From Caballeronia sp. (GTDB taxonomy: Bacteria; Pseudomonadota; Gammaproteobacteria; Burkholderiales; Burkholderiaceae), in NCBI RefSeq assembly GCF_028292365.1, contig NZ_JAQGMM010000258.1, positions 1 through 34,917 on the forward strand: DNA of 34,917 nucleotides. The letters are read 5' to 3'. Below the pieces are notes generated by a model, which worked only from the letters and a program-made list of their open reading frames with translations, was not told where the DNA came from and did no database searches. Positions 15,989 through 24,234 of this stretch are shown piece after piece. How positions within the stretch are numbered: the stretch's first letter is position 1; each line of letters opens with the position of its first letter. A program made the position numbers and the translations under genes.

Positions 15989-16372
15989 ATGAGCCAAATC
16001 AAACCGTTCGTCGCCGTAGTGGATGACGACGATTCGGTGAGTCGCGCCATCAAGCGATTACTCCGATCAGGCGGATTCGAGGCCGAGACCTTCAAGACAG
16101 GTGACGATTTTCTTCTCATGTTTGACTCCATACCGTCGTATCGGCCAGTGTGTCTTGTGCTCGACGTTCAAATGCCTGGCTCGAACGGACTTGAAGTGCA
16201 AAGGAGAATATCGGGCAGCGGCATACCCGTGGTCTTTATTACGGCACACGATGAAAGCGGCGTTCGGGAGCAGGCTTTGCTTGCCGGGGCGACCGCCTAT
16301 CTACGCAAGCCTTTCAACGACGAGCTTTTGATCAAAGCTATTCGTACAGCAATTAGTACAACTGGTAAATGA
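15989..16372 (+). CDS. Single-domain response regulator (receiver only)
   Basis: A 127-aa CheY-like protein consisting of one receiver and nothing else. It has the acidic cluster VVDDDDSV near residues 12-15, phospho-acceptor D59 in LVLDVQMPG, T85 in FITAHD and K107 in RKPF. The pocket is intact, so it should be phosphorylatable. With no output domain it may act as a phosphate sink, a competitor for the neighbouring kinase, or a partner-binding switch. Its sequence is closest in style to FixJ-type receivers. Box F lies 87 bases upstream, so it probably belongs to the regulon and could provide feedback on the kinase/regulator pair. That wiring is inference. Confidence 0.9.
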   Translation: MSQIKPFVAVVDDDDSVSRAIKRLLRSGGFEAETFKTGDDFLLMFDSIPSYRPVCLVLDVQMPGSNGLEVQRRISGSGIPVVFITAHDESGVREQALLAGATAYLRKPFNDELLIKAIRTAISTTGK

Positions 16373-16406
16373 TGTCGGTTATTAAACGATGTCGGTCTGA
16401 AAAATT

Positions 16407-16454
16407 CTATGGGACCAAGGTCCAATAGCACGGGCGAAGCGGCAATCGCATCAT
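16407..16454 (+). promoter_or_regulatory. Palindromic box G with weak -10, driving the SYLF lipoprotein and following genes
   Basis: The box at 16407-16428 has left arm CTATGGGACC, spacer AA and right arm GGTCCAATAG, centre 16417.5. At 34 bp downstream lies CATCAT (16449-16454), four of six matches to TATAAT but lacking the first T. The predicted start near 16461 gives a leader of about 66 bases to the ATG at 16527. A 9-bp direct repeat GATGTCGGT (16371-16379 and 16388-16396) lies just upstream. Confidence 0.62.
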
Positions 16455-16526
16455 TGTTCTGTCCGAGAGGATATGAGGCCTTGGAATGAAGCAATTCTTG
16501 ACGTCACTTACAACGGAGCATTGATC

Positions 16527-17084
16527 ATGATTAGAACCCTTCGGCTTCTTTTGGCAATTCCTCTTTTCCTCCTCGCGGTGGGTTGCTCGACAGACCCGAC
16601 CGTCGCCAATGGCGGAGATCCTGAGCTCGACGCGCAAGCACGCCAGGCATTGCAACAACTGTTCAGCAATGCCCCACGTGCACAGGAACTTCAATACCGG
16701 GCCAAGGCCGTTCTGGTCTTTCCCAGTATCGTCAAGGCAGGTCTGCTTGTAGGTGCCCAAGGCGGCAAGGGCGTGATGTTTAGTCCGGATGGAAAGATCA
16801 TTGGTTATTACAGGGTGCGCGGATTGTCATACGGCCTCCAGGCCGGCGGGCAGACATACTCGGAAGCGCTGTTTCTGATGACAGACGCGGCGATTAGTTC
16901 CGTCAGCAGTGGTACGGGCTTATCCGTGGGCATGGGGCCGAGCGTGGTAGTGGTGGATGCCGGCGTGGCGAGGTCGATGACCACAGAGACGCTTAAATCC
17001 GATGTCTACGCGATGATCTTCGGTCAGGAGGGCTTGATGGCCGGTCTCGGCGTTCAAGGACAGCGGATCGTCAAATTCGAGTGA
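16527..17084 (+). CDS. SYLF (Ysc84-type) domain lipoprotein
   Basis: A 185-aa lipoprotein: signal MIRTLRLLLAIPLFLLAVGC with the lipidated cysteine at 20. The mature protein is a SYLF domain, recognised from YRAKAVLVFPSIVKAGLLVG, then AQGGKGVMF, YYRVRGLSYGLQAGGQTYSEALFLMTD, a GTGLSVGMGPSVVVVDAG stretch and the end EGLMAGLGVQGQRIVKF. SYLF domains bind lipids in other organisms, and bacterial members are small envelope lipoproteins whose role is unclear. The ATG at 16527 has GGAG nine bases upstream and gives a proper lipobox; the earlier in-frame ATG at 16473 would spoil it. It is the first gene after box G. The glycine-zipper and ADFDGSKP genes follow on the same strand. Confidence 0.85.
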   Translation: MIRTLRLLLAIPLFLLAVGCSTDPTVANGGDPELDAQARQALQQLFSNAPRAQELQYRAKAVLVFPSIVKAGLLVGAQGGKGVMFSPDGKIIGYYRVRGLSYGLQAGGQTYSEALFLMTDAAISSVSSGTGLSVGMGPSVVVVDAGVARSMTTETLKSDVYAMIFGQEGLMAGLGVQGQRIVKFE

Positions 17085-17250
17085 TGTCGTTTGACAGGTT
17101 GAAGGGATCCCGTTGCAGTGCCCGTATCAAGGCACCGTCTTGCGCAGGGAATCGCTCGGGAGGTTTGTGTGCATCGATCTGCGCCACCTTCCGGGCGCCG
17201 GCAATCGTTGGACCGGTTGAAGCTAAAACTTTCAAAGAAGGTGCCGAGCC

Positions 17251-17727
17251 ATGCAACGAGTGCGACAGGTTTTGATCGGCTTTGCGGCATGGGGGCTCGT
17301 TTTTTCAGCCGCGGCACAGCAACCGATCATCTATCCGGCAAGAGGACAGAGTGTTCAAAAGCAAAATGCGGACACGGCCGAATGCCAGTTGTGGGCGAAG
17401 CAAACCACCGGTGTCGATCCCGTTGCCATTGCACAGCAAAGCGCAAACCAGCAGGGCGGACAGCCCAGGCAAGGAGGCGCAATAAAAGGGGCCGTCGGGG
17501 GCGCTGCCGTGGGTGCAGCGATCGGGGCGATTGCGGGTAATGCGGGCAAGGGCGCGGCAATTGGGGCGGTGACCGGAACCGCCGGAGGGGGTCTGCGCCA
17601 GCGCCGCATGAATGAGGCCGCAGCGAGTCAACAGCAGGCGAACCAGCAGCAGGTCTCCCAGGAGATGTCCACTTACAACCGGGCCGTTGGAGCGTGTATG
17701 ACGGGACGTGGCTACTCGATTCAGTAG
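17251..17727 (+). CDS. Glycine-zipper exported protein, copy 2
   Basis: A 158-aa paralogue of the protein at 2292-2798. A signal peptide ends at SAA/AQQ, then comes QQPIIYPARGQS, identical to the other copy over those residues. ECQLWAKQTTGVDPVAIAQQ follows, then a longer glycine zipper (GAVGGAAVGAAIGAIAGNAG and KGAAIGAVTGTAGGG), a Gln/Ala-rich segment and STYNRAVGACMTGRGY. GAAGG precedes the ATG. There is no palindromic box in the 166 bases separating it from the SYLF gene, so it is probably read from promoter G. Glycine-zipper proteins can insert in or brace the outer membrane, but no function is established for this one. Confidence 0.8.
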   Translation: MQRVRQVLIGFAAWGLVFSAAAQQPIIYPARGQSVQKQNADTAECQLWAKQTTGVDPVAIAQQSANQQGGQPRQGGAIKGAVGGAAVGAAIGAIAGNAGKGAAIGAVTGTAGGGLRQRRMNEAAASQQQANQQQVSQEMSTYNRAVGACMTGRGYSIQ

Positions 17728-17759
17728 GGGACGCTCAGGGCGCATACCGGAGACCAACG

Positions 17760-18158
17760 ATGAAATCCAAGTTATTACCTTGTGCTGCAGCATTCGCGCT
17801 GCTCGCGATTGGTTCAGAAGCGGGCGCCGCAGATTTCGACGGCAGCAAGCCGCTGATCTGCGCGACCGTTGACGCGCATGCGTGCGATCCCGGTGAGACC
17901 TGCCTTCGGGGACTCCCCGACTTCATCGGGATGCCGCAGTTCATGCGCATCGACTTCGCGGGCCAGACGATCGCCGGTCCCAAACGCACCGCCCAGATCC
18001 GTTTCGTCGACAAGGGAGCTGACCAGTTGCTCTTGCAGGGCACCGAGCTTGGCTACGCCTGGACCATCGTCATCGACAAGACCGACGGATCAATGACCGT
18101 CTCGCTCTTGAATCGCGAGGAAGCCTATATCGTTTTTGGCAACTGTACCGCGGCGTAG
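17760..18158 (+). CDS. Small exported protein, ADFDGSKP family, copy 2
   Basis: A 132-aa protein, the same length as its paralogue at 1795-2193. The signal peptide is MKSKLLPCAAAFALLAIGSE followed by AGA, cut before ADFDGSKPLICATVDAHAC. Four mature cysteines match those in copy 1, as do PQFMRIDFA, QLLLQGTELGYAW and the C-terminal FGNC. GGAGA lies eight bases before the ATG. It begins 32 bases after the glycine-zipper gene. A small hairpin, TCCGG-TAGC-CCGGA at 18162-18175, follows the stop, with a T-run ten bases on; it could give partial termination before the efflux operon. Unrecognised family. Confidence 0.76.
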   Translation: MKSKLLPCAAAFALLAIGSEAGAADFDGSKPLICATVDAHACDPGETCLRGLPDFIGMPQFMRIDFAGQTIAGPKRTAQIRFVDKGADQLLLQGTELGYAWTIVIDKTDGSMTVSLLNREEAYIVFGNCTAA

Positions 18159-18226
18159 CAATCCGGTAGCCCGGACTTTGCGTGGCGTTTTTTATCCGGG
18201 AGCCGGTTGCCCAATGGGAGACTCAC

Positions 18227-19504
18227 ATGGTGATGTCATCGGTGCGAATCAACGCATTTGAAATGAACCGTACCCGTGATCGCTGGACGCGACGCCTGTC
18301 GTATGGCGCGTCGGCCATGGTGTTGCTCGCCGCTTGCAGCAAGCCGGTGAACGAGCTGCCGCGGCAGGTCACTGAGGTCAGCGTCATGACGGTCACTCAA
18401 CGCGACACACCCGTCGACTTTGAATTTACCGCCCAGACTGAAAGCTCGCGCGAGGTCGAGATCCGCGCACGCGTGGACGGGTTCCTGGACAAGCGTGTCT
18501 ACACAGAAGGTCAGCCGGTAAAAGCCGGCCAGACCCTGTTCCTGATGGACGCAAAACCATTCGAAGCCACGCTGCAGTCGGCACGGGGCCAGCTTGCGCA
18601 ACAGCAGGCGCGCCTGACCGTGGCGAAGGCCAATCTTAATCGCGTGCTTCCGCTTGTCAAACAGAACGCACTGAGCGAAAAAGACCGCGATGACGCCATC
18701 GGCAGCGAGAAAGAAGCCGAGGCAGCAGTGATTGCCGCCAAAGGCCAGGTCACAACCGCGGAGTTGAACCTGAGTTACACGACCATCAAGTCGCCGCTCG
18801 CGGGTCTTTCCAGCTTCGCGAAACAACAGGACGGAAGTTTTGTCACCGCGTCCGCGTCGGGTTTGCTGACCACGATCTATCAGCTCGACCCGATGTGGGT
18901 GAACTTCAGCGTTTCCGAAAACGAGCTGCTGGGTTACCGCGATCAAATCGAAAAAAAGCGGCTGCGTTTTCCGCAAGACAACAATTTTGTAGTGACGGTG
19001 ATATTGGCCGATGGCACGGTGTACCCCACTCGCGGGCGCATTAATTTTGCAAATCCGGCATTCAGTTCGCAAACCGGGACCTTCCTCGTGCGGGCCTCGT
19101 TCGCCAATCCGCAAGGCAGTCTGCGGCCCGGGCAGTTCGTTCGGGCGAGGGTGTCCGGCGCGACACGCCCCGATGCCATCCTGGTTCCGCAACGCGCGGT
19201 CCTGCAGGGTGCCAAGAGCCATTTTGTCTGGGTAGTGGACGGCGACTCGAAAGCGCATGAGCGTGTTGTGGAGGTGGGTAACTGGCACGGCGATGACTGG
19301 TTCATCACGGACGGCCTCAGGGTCGGTGAGCGCGTGGTTGTGGACGGCGCCATTCGTGTCGCAGCGGACACCCCCTTGAAGATCACGGAAGCGCCGGCGG
19401 CACAATCGACCACGCAACCGGGCGCGCCAGGCGCCGCCGTCAGCAACGAGGCGGTCATGCAACGCCTCGCACAAGGCAAGTCCGACAATAACGCAGCGAA
19501 CTGA
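18227..19504 (+). CDS. RND efflux periplasmic adaptor (membrane fusion protein)
   Basis: A 425-aa AcrA/MexE-type lipoprotein. Lipobox LLAAC is at about residue 37, followed by the membrane-proximal strand (EVSVMTVTQRDTPVDFEFTA). The biotinyl-lipoyl part comes next (REVEIRARVDGFLDKRVYTEGQPVKAGQTLFLMD), then the alpha-hairpin coiled coil (about 110-165), the second lipoyl half (LSYTTIKSPLAGLSSF) and the barrel. It links the inner-membrane pump to the outer-membrane channel. The ATG at 18227 has GGGAG seven bases upstream. A later ATG at 18263 would give a tidier lipoprotein signal but has no ribosome site. It is the first gene of a transcript running through the pump, channel and pqi genes. Confidence 0.93.
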   Translation: MVMSSVRINAFEMNRTRDRWTRRLSYGASAMVLLAACSKPVNELPRQVTEVSVMTVTQRDTPVDFEFTAQTESSREVEIRARVDGFLDKRVYTEGQPVKAGQTLFLMDAKPFEATLQSARGQLAQQQARLTVAKANLNRVLPLVKQNALSEKDRDDAIGSEKEAEAAVIAAKGQVTTAELNLSYTTIKSPLAGLSSFAKQQDGSFVTASASGLLTTIYQLDPMWVNFSVSENELLGYRDQIEKKRLRFPQDNNFVVTVILADGTVYPTRGRINFANPAFSSQTGTFLVRASFANPQGSLRPGQFVRARVSGATRPDAILVPQRAVLQGAKSHFVWVVDGDSKAHERVVEVGNWHGDDWFITDGLRVGERVVVDGAIRVAADTPLKITEAPAAQSTTQPGAPGAAVSNEAVMQRLAQGKSDNNAAN

Positions 19505-19517
19505 GCGGATTGGCGAA

Positions 19518-22500
19518 ATGAACCTTTCCCACTTTTGCATTGACCGGCCGATCTTCGCGTCTGTCATCTCGATCATCATCACGCTGGGCGGCGCGCTCGC
19601 GATGCTGAGCTTGCCTATCGCTCAGTATCCCGATATAACACCGCCTCAGATAACCATCTCGGCCAGTTACCCCGGTGCGACCGCCGATGTCGTCGCGAAC
19701 AACGTTGCCGCGCCCATCGAGCAGCAGGTCAATGGCGCCGACAACATGATCTATATGAACTCGTCGAGTTCATCGACGGGTAACTTCACGCTCAACGTGT
19801 TCTTCAATATCGGCACGAACCCGGCGCTCGCACAAGTCGATGTTCAAAACCGCGTCAACCTTGCACTGGCACAACTGCCTTCGTCGGTGCAGTCACAAGG
19901 TATCCAGGTCCAGAAAAAGTCGTCGGCTTTCATGATGGTGATTGCGGTCTACTCACCCAGTAATCGCTACGATCCGACTTACATTGCCAACTACACGAAC
20001 ATCTATGTTCTCGATGCGATCAAGCGCGTACCCGGCGCTAACCAGTCGAGCATTTTCGGCACGCCCGACTACGCGATGCGAATCTGGCTGAAACCAGACC
20101 GTATGGCCCAGCTCGGCATCACCGCGTCAGATGTCCAAAGAGCCGTGGCGAACCAGAATCAGCAGTTCGCGGTCGGCAGCATCGGCCAGTCGCCCACGGG
20201 CACGCCGGTTGAACAGTCGTTCGCGGTGACGACCACGGGCCGCCTGACCGACCCGAGCCAGTTCGACAACATCATTATTCGCGCCGCGAGCGGCGACGCC
20301 GCCATCGTGCGTCTGCGCGACGTTGGACGCGCACAGCTCGGACAGAAAGACTATTCGATCCGAAGCAAGTTTCAGGGTAAGCCGGCGACCGTGATCGCGG
20401 TGTATCAGCAGCCTGGCGCCAATGCACTCGACGTTTCCAAGCAGGTCCGGGCAGCGCTCGACCAGATGAAAAAGTCGTTTCCCGAGGGACTGGAATATGA
20501 CATCGCGCTCGACACCACCGAGTTCACCCGCGCGTCGATCTCGGACGTTGTCTACACGTTCTTCGAAGCGCTGGTTCTGGTGGTGATCGTCGTCTATGCC
20601 TTCCTGCAGAGCTTTCGCGCCACGCTCATTCCGGTGCTGGCGGTGCCCGTGTCGATCTTCGGCACCTTCATGGGCATGCTTGCGCTCGGCTTCTCGATCA
20701 ACATGCTGACCTTGTTCGGCATGGTGCTCGCCATCGGCATTGTGGTGGATGACGCCATTGTCGTGATCGAGAACGTCGAGCGGAATATGAACGTTCATAA
20801 ACTCAGCCCGAAGGATGCGGCCAAACGCGCCATGGACGAGGTGTCGGGACCGGTGGTCGCGATTGTCCTGGTGCTATGCGCGGTGTTCGTGCCGGTCGCG
20901 TTCCTGGGCGGCATAACTGGCCAGCTCTACAAACAATTCGCGATCACGATTGCAATCTCCGTCGTCTTCTCGGGGCTGGTCGCGCTGACGCTCTCGCCGG
21001 CGCTCGCGGCATTGCTGCTCAGACCGGGACATGACAAGAAACCCGCTTTTTTCAGATGGTTCGACAACGGCTTCGGCAAGATGACTTCCGGTTATACGCG
21101 CGTCGTGCAACTGGTCATCAAGCGCTTCGTGGTCGCCTTGCTTTTATTCGCAGGGATGATCGCGGTCGCTGTCCTGATGGGAAAGTCCATTCCTACGTCC
21201 TTCCTGCCGCCGGAGGACCAGGGTTACCTGCTGGGCGCCGTCATCATGCCGGACGCTGCCAGCCTTGACCGTACCGGCGACGTCACTCGGCACGTCACCG
21301 ACTATTTCATGAAGCAGCCGGCGGTCGGCAGCATAACGGTCATTGATGGTTTCAGTCTGCTCGATAGCCAGAACAAGAACAACGCCGCGGCATTTTTTGT
21401 TGGCTTCAAGAGTTTCGACGAACGCTATAAGTGGGCCAACATCAAGACACAGAACGCGCGTGCAGTGTTGATCGGTGCCTACGAGAATCTCTCCAAGGTG
21501 AAGGAGGGCATTATCCTGCCTGTCAATCCGCCGTCCATTCCCGGACTCGGCACGACCGGCGGCACCGAGATGTGGATTCAGAGCAAAGGGGACGGCAATA
21601 CCAGCCAGCTTGCGGCTGTCGTCGACGACTTCCTGGCCAAGGCCAGGCGACGTCCAGAGCTGGCTCGAGTCACGTCGACATTCAATGCGGACTCCCAACA
21701 ATTACTCGTGAACGTGGACCGCGATAAAGCCGAAACGCTCGGTGTCCCGGTCGAGGAGGTGTACAGCTCGATGCAGACCATGTTCGGTTCGCAGTACATT
21801 TCCCAGTTCAACCGGTCGAGTCGCCTGTGGCAGGTCATCATGCAGGCGGAGCCGTCGTACCGTCTCAAGCCTCAGGATCTTGACCAGATCTACGTGCGCA
21901 GCAAAACCGGCAGCATGGTCCCGCTTAAGGCCGTGGTGACCACGCAGTTTGTTACGGGCCCCGACCTGGTGACGCGCTTCAATAATTTCCCTGCCGTGAA
22001 AATCACCGCGAATCCGGCGGTGGGATATAGCACGGGCCAGGTCCTTGCGGCGCTCTCCGAGATAGGTGCCCAGGTGATGCCGTCCGACTATGCCATTGGC
22101 TGGAGCGGAGAAGCTTACGAAGCGCAACAGGCGGGCAGTACGTCAGCACTCGTGTTCGTGTTCGGCCTGATCATGGTGTTCCTGATCCTGGCCGCTCAGT
22201 ATGAGAAGTGGAGCTTGCCGGTCGGCGTATTGATGGCGGTGCCTTTCGCACTCTTTGGCGCGCTGCTCGCAATCCTTTTGCGAGGGCTCGAGAACGACGT
22301 CTACTTCCAGATCGGCCTGACCATGCTGGTCGCGCTCGCCGCCAAGAACGCGATCCTGATCTTCGAGTTCGCCGTGCTCAATCGCGAGTCGGGGGAATCC
22401 ATCTACGACTCCGCCGTGACTGCCGCGACTGAACGCTTACGCCCCATTGTCATGACCTCGCTCGCGTTCATCCTCGGCTGCGTCCCGCTGGCCATCGCGA

Positions 22501-22754
22501 CGGGGGCATCGGCAAATAGCCGTCATTCGATCGGAACGGGGGTGATCGGCGGCATGCTCGGTGCAACCGTCATCGCTGTGTTCTTCATTCCGATGTTCTT
22601 CTACATCCTCGAGACGATGTCGGAAAAAAAGGGCAAGGACAAACAGAAGCCGGACCCGCACGATGGCGCCCAGCTCGCGGGGCCACCGGGACCGCCGCTC
22701 GCAGGTGCAGGCGGACCGACGATCGCTGCTTCCGCAAACGTCAAGGACGAGTGA
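19518..22754 (+). CDS. RND multidrug efflux inner-membrane pump, HAE1 family
   Basis: A 1078-aa AcrB/MexF-like proton-driven pump. The N-terminal helix FCIDRPIFASVISIIITLGG and LPIAQYPDITPPQITISASYPGA are standard HAE1 features. The proton relay is present: the adjacent aspartates in IGIVVDDAIVVIENVERN (helix 4) and the lysine in AAKNAILIFEFA (helix 10). Two large periplasmic loops give the full-length duplicated architecture, and the length is normal. The C-terminal tail is Pro/Gly/Asp-rich and variable. It starts 13 bases after the adaptor gene. Substrates are likely hydrophobic drugs or solvents, which cannot be predicted from sequence. Confidence 0.95.
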   Translation: MNLSHFCIDRPIFASVISIIITLGGALAMLSLPIAQYPDITPPQITISASYPGATADVVANNVAAPIEQQVNGADNMIYMNSSSSSTGNFTLNVFFNIGTNPALAQVDVQNRVNLALAQLPSSVQSQGIQVQKKSSAFMMVIAVYSPSNRYDPTYIANYTNIYVLDAIKRVPGANQSSIFGTPDYAMRIWLKPDRMAQLGITASDVQRAVANQNQQFAVGSIGQSPTGTPVEQSFAVTTTGRLTDPSQFDNIIIRAASGDAAIVRLRDVGRAQLGQKDYSIRSKFQGKPATVIAVYQQPGANALDVSKQVRAALDQMKKSFPEGLEYDIALDTTEFTRASISDVVYTFFEALVLVVIVVYAFLQSFRATLIPVLAVPVSIFGTFMGMLALGFSINMLTLFGMVLAIGIVVDDAIVVIENVERNMNVHKLSPKDAAKRAMDEVSGPVVAIVLVLCAVFVPVAFLGGITGQLYKQFAITIAISVVFSGLVALTLSPALAALLLRPGHDKKPAFFRWFDNGFGKMTSGYTRVVQLVIKRFVVALLLFAGMIAVAVLMGKSIPTSFLPPEDQGYLLGAVIMPDAASLDRTGDVTRHVTDYFMKQPAVGSITVIDGFSLLDSQNKNNAAAFFVGFKSFDERYKWANIKTQNARAVLIGAYENLSKVKEGIILPVNPPSIPGLGTTGGTEMWIQSKGDGNTSQLAAVVDDFLAKARRRPELARVTSTFNADSQQLLVNVDRDKAETLGVPVEEVYSSMQTMFGSQYISQFNRSSRLWQVIMQAEPSYRLKPQDLDQIYVRSKTGSMVPLKAVVTTQFVTGPDLVTRFNNFPAVKITANPAVGYSTGQVLAALSEIGAQVMPSDYAIGWSGEAYEAQQAGSTSALVFVFGLIMVFLILAAQYEKWSLPVGVLMAVPFALFGALLAILLRGLENDVYFQIGLTMLVALAAKNAILIFEFAVLNRESGESIYDSAVTAATERLRPIVMTSLAFILGCVPLAIATGASANSRHSIGTGVIGGMLGATVIAVFFIPMFFYILETMSEKKGKDKQKPDPHDGAQLAGPPGPPLAGAGGPTIAASANVKDE

Positions 22755-22755
22755 C

Positions 22756-24234
22756 ATGCGCGCGCCGATTCTCTCGCTTGTGGCTTTGCTGACGCTTGGC
22801 GGATGCCTGCTCGGTCCCAATTATGAACGCCCCGTTGTCGAGACGCCGGCGACCTTCCGCTTCGCCGAGTCTGACGCAAAGGACCTCGTCAACACAGCGT
22901 GGTGGGAGCAGTTTCAAGACCCGGCGCTAAACCAGTTGATTGCCACCGCGCTGGCCGACAACAAGGACGTCAAGATAGCGGCTGCACGCGTCGAGCAATT
23001 CCTGGGGCAGTTCGTCACGACGCGTTCGCAGCTATTCCCGCAGATCGGCGCGGGCTTTAATGCAGAGCGCGAGCGCATTCCGTTGGGGACAGCGCAGTTG
23101 CCCGCGGGCGTGGGGCCCGTATTCAACCAGTTTCAGGGAACGCTCTCGGCGTCTTGGGAGATCGACTTCTTCGGCAAGCTGCGGCGCCAGACCGAATCCG
23201 CGCGCGCAAGTCTGCTTGCGAGTGAAGAAGGCCGGCGCGCCACCATCCTGACGCTGGTGGCATCGGTGGCGACGTCATACGTCAACCTGCTGTCGCTCGA
23301 CCGGCAACTCAAGATTGCGAATGCCACAGTTGCGAGCCGCGAGGCATCGGTGAAAGTCTTCGAGCTACGCTTCGCCGGCGGCCAGGTTGCCCAGATGCAG
23401 CTTGCACAGAGCCAGTCGGAATACGAGGCGTCCCGGGCGACCATCCCGCAGATCGAACTGCAGATTGCGCAGCAGGAAGATTCGTTATCGATCCTGCTCG
23501 GACACAACCCCGACGCTATTCCACGCGATCGCGAGCTGGACGATCTTGCGTTACCGGCCGTGCCCGCGGGCTTGCCTTCCGATTTGCTGGAACGCCGGCC
23601 GGACTTGCGTCAGGCGGAACAAGACCTGATCGCAGCGAACGCACAGATTGGCGCCGCGCGAGCGCTGTACTTCCCTTCAATATCGTTGACCGGTCTGTTC
23701 GGCACTGCGAGCGGGCAGTTCTCCGCGCTGTTTACGGGGCCGACGCGCCTGTGGTCCTATGCGGGCGCCGTGACTGTACCGATCTTCACGGCAGGCGCGA
23801 TCAGCGGGCAAGTCAAGCAAGCCGAAGCGCTGCAACAGCAAGCCTTGTTCAGTTATCAGAAGTCGATTCAGGTCGCCTTCCAGGAGGTGGCTGACGCACT
23901 GGTGTCGTTGCAGAAAAGCCGTGATCGACTCGTGGTTCAAGGACGTCAGGTGGACGCACTCGCCACCTACTCGCACCTGGCGAGCTTGCGTTACGAAGGC
24001 GGCTACACGAGTTATATAGAAGTGCTCGATGCAGAGCGTAGCCTCTTTAACGCTCAGCTCAGCTACGCGCAGACACAGGGCGCCGTTTTCATTTCATCGG
24101 TGGATTTGTATAAGGCCATGGGCGGAGGCTGGGTCACCGAGGCTGAAGGAATGACCGCGGTCACCTACAGTGACACCGGACGCGCATTGTCTCCTATCAC
24201 CTCTACAGCCGGACCGAAAGGGACATCGCCATGA
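22756..24234 (+). CDS. Outer-membrane channel of the efflux system (OprM/NodT family)
   Basis: A 492-aa TolC-like outer-membrane factor of the NodT group. A lipoprotein signal gives MRAPILSLVALLTLGGC with C17, then LLGPNYERPVVETPATFR, the usual start of this family, and AWWEQFQDPALNQLIATALADN. Two repeats of helical hairpins follow (VEQFLGQFVTTRSQLFPQIG; ANAQIGAARALYFPSISLTG), and the protein has the GLPSDLLERRPDLRQAEQDL motif. The ATG lies one base after the stop of the pump gene, and the stop overlaps the pqiA start (ATGA), so expression is tightly linked in both directions. It completes the tripartite pump. Confidence 0.94.
   Translation: MRAPILSLVALLTLGGCLLGPNYERPVVETPATFRFAESDAKDLVNTAWWEQFQDPALNQLIATALADNKDVKIAAARVEQFLGQFVTTRSQLFPQIGAGFNAERERIPLGTAQLPAGVGPVFNQFQGTLSASWEIDFFGKLRRQTESARASLLASEEGRRATILTLVASVATSYVNLLSLDRQLKIANATVASREASVKVFELRFAGGQVAQMQLAQSQSEYEASRATIPQIELQIAQQEDSLSILLGHNPDAIPRDRELDDLALPAVPAGLPSDLLERRPDLRQAEQDLIAANAQIGAARALYFPSISLTGLFGTASGQFSALFTGPTRLWSYAGAVTVPIFTAGAISGQVKQAEALQQQALFSYQKSIQVAFQEVADALVSLQKSRDRLVVQGRQVDALATYSHLASLRYEGGYTSYIEVLDAERSLFNAQLSYAQTQGAVFISSVDLYKAMGGGWVTEAEGMTAVTYSDTGRALSPITSTAGPKGTSP

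Noticed and set aside
18162-18199. Terminator after the second ADFDGSKP gene
   Set aside because: The 5-bp hairpin TCCGG-TAGC-CCGGA is separated from the T-run by about ten bases, so strong termination is doubtful; mentioned only within that gene.
18236-19582. 448-codon open frame antisense to the RND adaptor
   Set aside because: It covers a clearly identified adaptor gene and has no recognisable domain.
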